DNA of 55,349 nucleotides from Alistipes sp. (lineage in GTDB: Bacteria > Bacteroidota > Bacteroidia > Bacteroidales > Rikenellaceae), in the NCBI GenBank assembly GCA_017559615.1, contig JAFYRB010000025.1:1-55349 (forward strand), in the 5' to 3' direction. Each line of letters opens with the position of its first letter. Position 1 is the first letter of the stretch. Positions 52,529-55,349 of this stretch are shown piece after piece. The notes under the pieces were generated by a model. That model made no database searches and was not told where the DNA came from. It was given only the letters and a program-made list of their open reading frames with translations. The translations under genes and the position numbers were made by a program.

Positions 52529-54466
52529 ATGATTTCGTTAGATAACCTTACCATAAGCTACGGAGGCTGGACACTCTTCGACGGCATCTCGTTTATGATT
52601 AACCCCAAGGACCGCATAGGTCTTGTGGGTAAGAACGGTGCGGGCAAGACTACGCTTATGCGCGTAATCACTGGCGAGCAGCAGCCTACCGAGGGTGCTG
52701 CATCTATCAATAGCGAGTGTACGATAGGCTACCTACCACAGCAGATGCGTGTGGCAGATACAACGACACTCGTTGACGAGACTGCAAAGGCTTTCGACGA
52801 GGTGCTTCGCATCGAGGCCGAGATAGAACGTCTTACGGCAGAGATAGCATCGCGCACCGACTACGAGAGCGAGGAGTACGAGGGACTGATTCACCGCCTG
52901 AGTGTGGCTAACGACCGCTACCATATCCTTGGTGGCGACACACGCGATGCCGATATCGAGCGCACGTTGCTCGGTCTGGGCTTCAAGCGTACGGACTTCG
53001 AGCGCCCTACGCGAGAGTTCTCGGGAGGTTGGCGTATGCGTATCGAACTGGCGAAGTTGCTTCTCAAGCGACCATCAATATTCCTTCTCGATGAGCCTAC
53101 CAACCACCTCGATATCGAGAGTATTCAGTGGCTTGAGGACTACCTCAAAAATTACAATGGCGCGGTGTTGCTCATATCGCACGATAGAGCATTCCTCGAC
53201 AATGTTACCACACGCACCATAGAGCTGTCGCTGGGTAAGGTCTACGACTATAAGGTTCCATACTCGAAGTTTGTGACGTTGCGTGCCGAGCGCCGCGAGC
53301 AGCAGTTGGCAGCGTATGAGAATCAGCAGCGCCTTATCGAGAAGACCGAGGAGTTTATCGAGAAGTTCCGCTATAAGCCTACAAAAAGTAATCAGGTGCA
53401 GTCGCGCGTTAAGCAGCTCGAGAAGCTGGAGCGTATAGAGGTTGACGAGGAGGATTTGTCACGCCTCAACATTAAGTTTCCACCAGCGCCACGTTCGGGA
53501 CAGATTGTTGCCGACGTAAAGGGTGTGGGTAAGGCCTTTGGCGAGAAACGCATCTTCGCAGGTGCGGAGTTCACCATTGAGCGCGGACAGAAGATTGCAC
53601 TTGTAGGTCGCAACGGCGAGGGTAAGACCACGTTTGCACGTATGCTTATCGGCGAATTGGAGGCTACCGAGGGCGAGATAAAGGTTGGCGCAAATGTAAA
53701 TATCGGCTACTACGCGCAGAATCAGGATGACCTTATGGATGGCGAGTTCACTGTATTCGACACACTTGACCGCGTGGCTGTGGGTGATGTCCGCACACGT
53801 CTTCGTGACATCCTCGGAGCATTCCTCTTCCGAGGCGAGGATGTCGACAAGAAGGTGAAGATTCTTTCGGGTGGTGAGCGTTCACGATTGGCGATGGCGC
53901 GTCTTATGCTCGAGCCTTACAACCTCCTTGTTCTCGATGAGCCTACAAACCATATGGATATGCGCTCGAAGGATATCCTCAAGAGTGCATTGCAGAAGTT
54001 TGACGGCACGGTGGTAGTTGTATCGCACGATAGAGAGTTCCTCGACGGCCTTGTAGACCGCATCTATGAGTTCCGCGATGGTGGCGTAAGGGAGTATCTG
54101 GGCGACATCTGGTACTTCTTGGAGAAGCGCAAGGTGGAGTCGTTGCAAGAGATTGAGCGTCACGAGAAACCTACCTCTACCGCAGCAAAAAGCGATGAGA
54201 CTCCTGCGGCAGGCAAGCTATCCTACGAGCAGAAGAAGGAGCAGGAGAAGCTCATCCGCAAGCTCCGCAAGGCAGTTGAGAGCGTAGAGGAGGAGTTGGC
54301 AAAGGTCGAGAAGGAGATTGCCGACTACGATGCCTGCTTCGCCGTGGCTACGGAGTATAACGCCGAGGACTACGCCAAGTATAACGCACTCAAGGAGCGT
54401 TACGACCACCTTATGCACGAGTGGGAGAAGGCATCCTATGAGTTGGAGATAACCGAACAAAGCTAA
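52529..54466 (+). CDS. ABC-F family ATPase (Uup-like)
   Basis: A 645-residue protein with two ATP-binding cassettes and no membrane part. Walker A motifs are GKNGAGKT (34-41) and GRNGEGKT (360-367); signatures are FSGGWRMR and LSGGERSR; both Walker B motifs continue into LDEPTNHLD/LDEPTNHMD. A charged linker joins the halves and a C-terminal coiled coil (about 560-640, rich in Lys/Glu) is the Uup-type DNA- or RNA-binding tail. ABC-F proteins act on the ribosome or on DNA intermediates; no sign points to antibiotic resistance. Confidence 0.93.
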   Translation: MISLDNLTISYGGWTLFDGISFMINPKDRIGLVGKNGAGKTTLMRVITGEQQPTEGAASINSECTIGYLPQQMRVADTTTLVDETAKAFDEVLRIEAEIERLTAEIASRTDYESEEYEGLIHRLSVANDRYHILGGDTRDADIERTLLGLGFKRTDFERPTREFSGGWRMRIELAKLLLKRPSIFLLDEPTNHLDIESIQWLEDYLKNYNGAVLLISHDRAFLDNVTTRTIELSLGKVYDYKVPYSKFVTLRAERREQQLAAYENQQRLIEKTEEFIEKFRYKPTKSNQVQSRVKQLEKLERIEVDEEDLSRLNIKFPPAPRSGQIVADVKGVGKAFGEKRIFAGAEFTIERGQKIALVGRNGEGKTTFARMLIGELEATEGEIKVGANVNIGYYAQNQDDLMDGEFTVFDTLDRVAVGDVRTRLRDILGAFLFRGEDVDKKVKILSGGERSRLAMARLMLEPYNLLVLDEPTNHMDMRSKDILKSALQKFDGTVVVVSHDREFLDGLVDRIYEFRDGGVREYLGDIWYFLEKRKVESLQEIERHEKPTSTAAKSDETPAAGKLSYEQKKEQEKLIRKLRKAVESVEEELAKVEKEIADYDACFAVATEYNAEDYAKYNALKERYDHLMHEWEKASYELEITEQS

Positions 54467-54474
54467 TACAAAAT

Positions 54475-55212
54475 ATGGAGAAGGAGAATATTATTTTCGG
54501 TATTCGCCCTGTTGCCGAGGCCATTGAGGCACGCAAGCAGATTGAGCGAATATATATTAAGAAGGGTGCCGAGGGTGCGCTTATGAACGACCTTAAGGAC
54601 CTTATGGCACGCCACCACTTGCGCTGGCAGGAGGTGCCTATCGAGAAGCTAAACCGCCTCACACGTGGTAACCACCAGGGCGTTGTGGCGCAGATTGCAG
54701 CCATCGACTACGTATCGGTGGAGGATATCTTGGAGCGCGTACCAGAGGATGAGACACCACTTATCGTGGTATTCGACGGCGTTACGGATGTTCGCAACTT
54801 CGGAGGTATTGCACGTTCTGCGGAGTGCGCTGGCGCTCACGGCCTTATCACACCTCTCAAGAACTCTGCACCTGTAAATGGTGATGCTATTCGTTCGTCG
54901 GCTGGTGCGTTGAACAACATCCCAGTATGCCGCGTAGGCTCTATCCGCAATACACTTAAGGCGCTTCAGACCGATGGTTTCCAGATTGTTGCGGCTACGG
55001 AGAAGAGTCGCAAACTTCTCTACGATGCAGATTTCCGCAAGCCTACGGTAATTGTTATGGGTGCCGAGGATAAGGGTATCTCAAAGGAGGTTCTCAAGCT
55101 CTGCGACGAGCAGCTTGCAATTCCACTTATCGGCCGCACAGAGTCGTTGAATGTTGCTGCCGCAGCGGCTATTATGCTCTTCGAGGTGGTGCGTCAGCGT
55201 ATCGGCGAATAA
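54475..55212 (+). CDS. rlmB: 23S rRNA 2'-O-methyltransferase RlmB (TrmH family)
   Basis: A 245-residue SPOUT methyltransferase. The N-terminal substrate-binding domain (about 1-80, FGIRPVAEAIEA) is followed by the knotted catalytic domain with VFDGVTDVRNFGGIARSAECAGA in part (NFGGIAR), VMGAEDKGIS and IPLIGRTESLNVAAAAAI, the three SPOUT motifs. It should methylate G2251 of 23S rRNA; other TrmH targets cannot be excluded. It starts eight bases after the ABC-F gene, so it is in the rpe operon. Confidence 0.92.
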   Translation: MEKENIIFGIRPVAEAIEARKQIERIYIKKGAEGALMNDLKDLMARHHLRWQEVPIEKLNRLTRGNHQGVVAQIAAIDYVSVEDILERVPEDETPLIVVFDGVTDVRNFGGIARSAECAGAHGLITPLKNSAPVNGDAIRSSAGALNNIPVCRVGSIRNTLKALQTDGFQIVAATEKSRKLLYDADFRKPTVIVMGAEDKGISKEVLKLCDEQLAIPLIGRTESLNVAAAAAIMLFEVVRQRIGE

Positions 55213-55215
55213 CAA

Positions 55216-55349
55216 ATGTCTATCATAAGGCATAGATTAGGAGATATAGAGTGTGTGCGATCACTTCGCGCACGCTCTATTCGTCTTATGGTGCGTAGCG
55301 ACGGTTCTTTGCGCGTCACCTACCCTATCTTCGCATCGCGCGCCAAAAC
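55216..55349 (+). CDS. YgjP/DUF45-type metallopeptidase, N-terminal part
   Basis: The first 44 codons of a gene cut by the window edge, starting three bases after the rlmB stop. The visible residues (RLGDIECVRSLRARSIRLM, then a VRSDGSLRVTYP strand) match the start of YgjP-like M48-related proteins, in which an R-R-A-R-x-I-x-L strand precedes DGxxRVTxP. The HExxH zinc motif would lie outside the window, so the call rests on this N-terminal pattern. Confidence 0.68.
   Translation, partial: MSIIRHRLGDIECVRSLRARSIRLMVRSDGSLRVTYPIFASRAK

Noticed and set aside
1..55349. CRISPR array, insertion sequence, integrase or phage genes
   Set aside because: No regularly spaced repeats, transposase or recombinase motifs were seen anywhere in the window.

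Overview
The window is a gene-dense stretch of a Bacteroidales chromosome, most likely a member of Rikenellaceae such as Alistipes (inference from moderate GC content, strong GAG/AAG codon preference and gene content). Direct support for Bacteroidota comes from the promoters: many start regions carry TTG, a 19-21 bp spacer, then TAnnTTTG, the -33/-7 signal of the Bacteroidota primary sigma factor. A TonB-dependent receptor, an RpoZ/Rpb6-like omega subunit and surface lipoproteins with lineage-typical architecture agree. No rRNA, CRISPR array, transposase or intact prophage is present.

Layout. 1-5.8 kb: the end of rplI, then bamD-rpoZ-coaBC-recN (+) facing smpB-tsaB (-). 5.9-8.7 kb: a candidate small RNA, dnaG and a DUF4294 gene, the last two with near-leaderless promoters. 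8.8-13.8 kb: a hot-dog thioesterase, a candidate 6S-shaped small RNA on the minus strand, an AraC regulator, tRNA-Gln, a 5'-nucleotidase, a small membrane protein and a DUF4353 surface lipoprotein. 13.9-19.6 kb: pheT, a DJ-1 protein with aroB, mdh and a NifX-like protein. 19.7-21.7 kb: tRNA-Leu followed by an AT-rich patch of orphan small genes and a probable non-coding transcript. 21.8-27.7 kb: GH29 fucosidase, uvrC, an ECF sigma factor behind a sigma-54-type promoter with a 46-residue partner, and a choloylglycine-hydrolase-family amidase. 27.8-32.8 kb: a large M16 peptidase, an acyl-ACP thioesterase and a glycosyltransferase.

32.9-45.9 kb is a ten-gene purine operon read on the minus strand in the order purE-purL-purC-purF-purM-purN-purH-purD-folD-purB. 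It covers the route from PRPP to IMP and AMP except purK, and includes folD for the one-carbon donor. Just upstream of purE lies an unlisted 50-codon cysteine-rich mini-gene with its own promoter and terminator. Further upstream, a TPP riboswitch controls a TonB receptor and a PnuC-type permease, which together form a thiamine uptake operon. 49.3-51.5 kb holds an envelope operon (two paralogous beta-barrels and a lipoprotein). The window ends with rpe, an ABC-F ATPase, rlmB and the start of a YgjP-like metalloprotease gene.

The least explained parts are the cysteine-rich mini-gene before the purine operon, the sigma-54 signal with helically phased direct repeats before the ECF sigma gene, three candidate small RNA genes, and a shared promoter geometry (four bases between -7 box and ATG) that predicts leaderless mRNAs.
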